Position numbers and translations under genes: made by a program. Below the pieces are notes generated by a model. That model made no database searches and had not been told where the DNA came from. It worked only from the letters and a program-made list of their open reading frames with translations. Source: Streptomyces anulatus (lineage in GTDB: Bacteria; Actinomycetota; Actinomycetes; Streptomycetales; Streptomycetaceae). From it: a stretch of 64,000 nt of DNA. The DNA is taken from the NCBI RefSeq assembly GCF_000721175.1, contig NZ_JOEZ01000006.1, forward strand, positions 62,001 to 126,000. The letters run 5' to 3'. Positions 63,611 through 64,000 of this stretch are shown here, in pieces. Position 1 is the stretch's first letter. The number at the start of each line of letters is the position of its first letter.

Positions 63611-63777
63611 GAGCCTGTCGGCCGGGTGGCCTTCGATCGGAAAGCGGACGCGCTCCGGTGCGTGCGATTCCCAGGCGCCGGGATGTCCTCGTAGCGGAGC
63701 TTTCAGGGCATTTCGGCATCGCCGGAAGCGTGCGTGCCAGGGGGTGGCCGCCCGGCCAGAGGTCACCCGACAGGCTC
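63611..63777. repeat. Stop-codon-abutting inverted-repeat element, copy 3 (167 bp)
   Basis: Left end GAGCCTGTCGGCCGGGTGGCC (with a two-base insertion) and right end CACCCGACAGGCTC. The right end stops at the base before the glpD stop codon (TGA, complement of 63778-63780). Same orientation as copy 1, with the internal sequence colinear over about 160 bases. It is the longest of the three. Confidence 0.8.
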
Positions 63778-64000
63778 TCAGATGGGCACGATGTCGGGTG
63801 CGCCGAGCCGGGCCGCGTCAGCCGTGAGGTCGTCGGGCTGCCGCTGCGATTCGCGCTCGGCCTCCACCCGCTTCTCGTAGTGCTGGACCTCCCGGTCGAT
63901 CCGCTCCTCGTCCCAGCCGAGCACCGGCGCCATCAGCTCCGCGCAGAGCCGGGCGCTTCGGGTGCCCCGGTCGAAGGTCTCGATGGAGATCCGGGTGCGC
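63778..64000 (-). CDS. glpD: Glycerol-3-phosphate dehydrogenase, C-terminal end (start outside window)
   Basis: Only the last 73 codons are present: RTRISIETFDRGTRSARLCA, ELMAPVLGWDEERIDREVQH, YEKRVEAERESQRQPDDLTA and DAARLGAPDIVPI. This matches my recollection of the C-terminal helical domain of actinobacterial GlpD (the APVLGWDxxRI and EVxHYxKRVEAERES segments). The enzyme oxidises glycerol-3-phosphate to DHAP, passing electrons to quinone. The stop codon lies at the edge of an inverted-repeat element. Confidence 0.78.
   Translation of the reverse strand, partial: RTRISIETFDRGTRSARLCAELMAPVLGWDEERIDREVQHYEKRVEAERESQRQPDDLTADAARLGAPDIVPI

Overview
The window is a high-GC actinobacterial chromosome segment and almost certainly Streptomyces. 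Third codon positions are strongly G/C, GTG and TTG starts are common, and the gene order folD-purH-purN-perM-sucCD-pcrA with a LAxTG-type wall protein and runs of Ser/Thr kinases fits that genus. No tRNA, rRNA, CRISPR, phage or transposase gene was recognised. Most of the window reads as core chromosome.

Layout. 1-5 kb: the end of an ornithine aminotransferase gene, a YgiB/YgiC-like lipoprotein and ATP-grasp pair, and a MocR regulator divergent from an AhpD-like gene. 5-21 kb: housekeeping metabolism (mdh, folD, purN-purH, sucC-sucD) mixed with membrane and regulatory genes, including a DUF2690 regulator, DUF3017, RDD, DUF2079, a PerM-like protein and an HTH/sigma-like membrane protein. 21-30 kb: a five-gene island of YehL type, made of a MoxR AAA+ ATPase, a DUF5682 protein and a VWA protein chained by ATGA overlaps, plus divergent SWIM-zinc-finger and DUF5691 genes, with an MmpS-like lipoprotein gene in the middle. 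30-40 kb: a stand-alone cobalamin-binding mutase subunit, a lipase, a repeat-rich M23 protein, pcrA, and two NlpC/P60 hydrolases, the first preceded by a c-di-AMP (ydaO) riboswitch. 40-47 kb: a GNAT enzyme, a PspC two-component system with a divergent PspC protein, DoxX, and a class II aldolase. 47-56 kb: guaA, a chorismate mutase with a putative aromatic leader-peptide attenuator, a LAxTG surface protein, and a GMC oxidoreductase next to a succinate-semialdehyde-type dehydrogenase. 56-64 kb: three kinase-fold genes in a row, the middle one a pseudokinase with a huge insertion, then the 3' end of glpD.

Together the genes cover purine synthesis (purN, purH, guaA and the folate carrier enzyme folD), TCA steps (mdh, sucCD), peptidoglycan turnover, DNA repair and envelope signalling. 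From memory, Mycobacterium tuberculosis has uvrD1, an M23 gene, sucCD, perM, purN, purH and a chorismate mutase in one neighbourhood. Here the MoxR/VWA island and the mutase subunit sit between sucCD and the M23-pcrA pair.

The most striking non-gene signal is a family of inverted-repeat elements (three copies, 78-167 bp) that each begin at the base next to a TGA stop codon. A second, unrelated palindrome overlaps a TAG stop in the same way.
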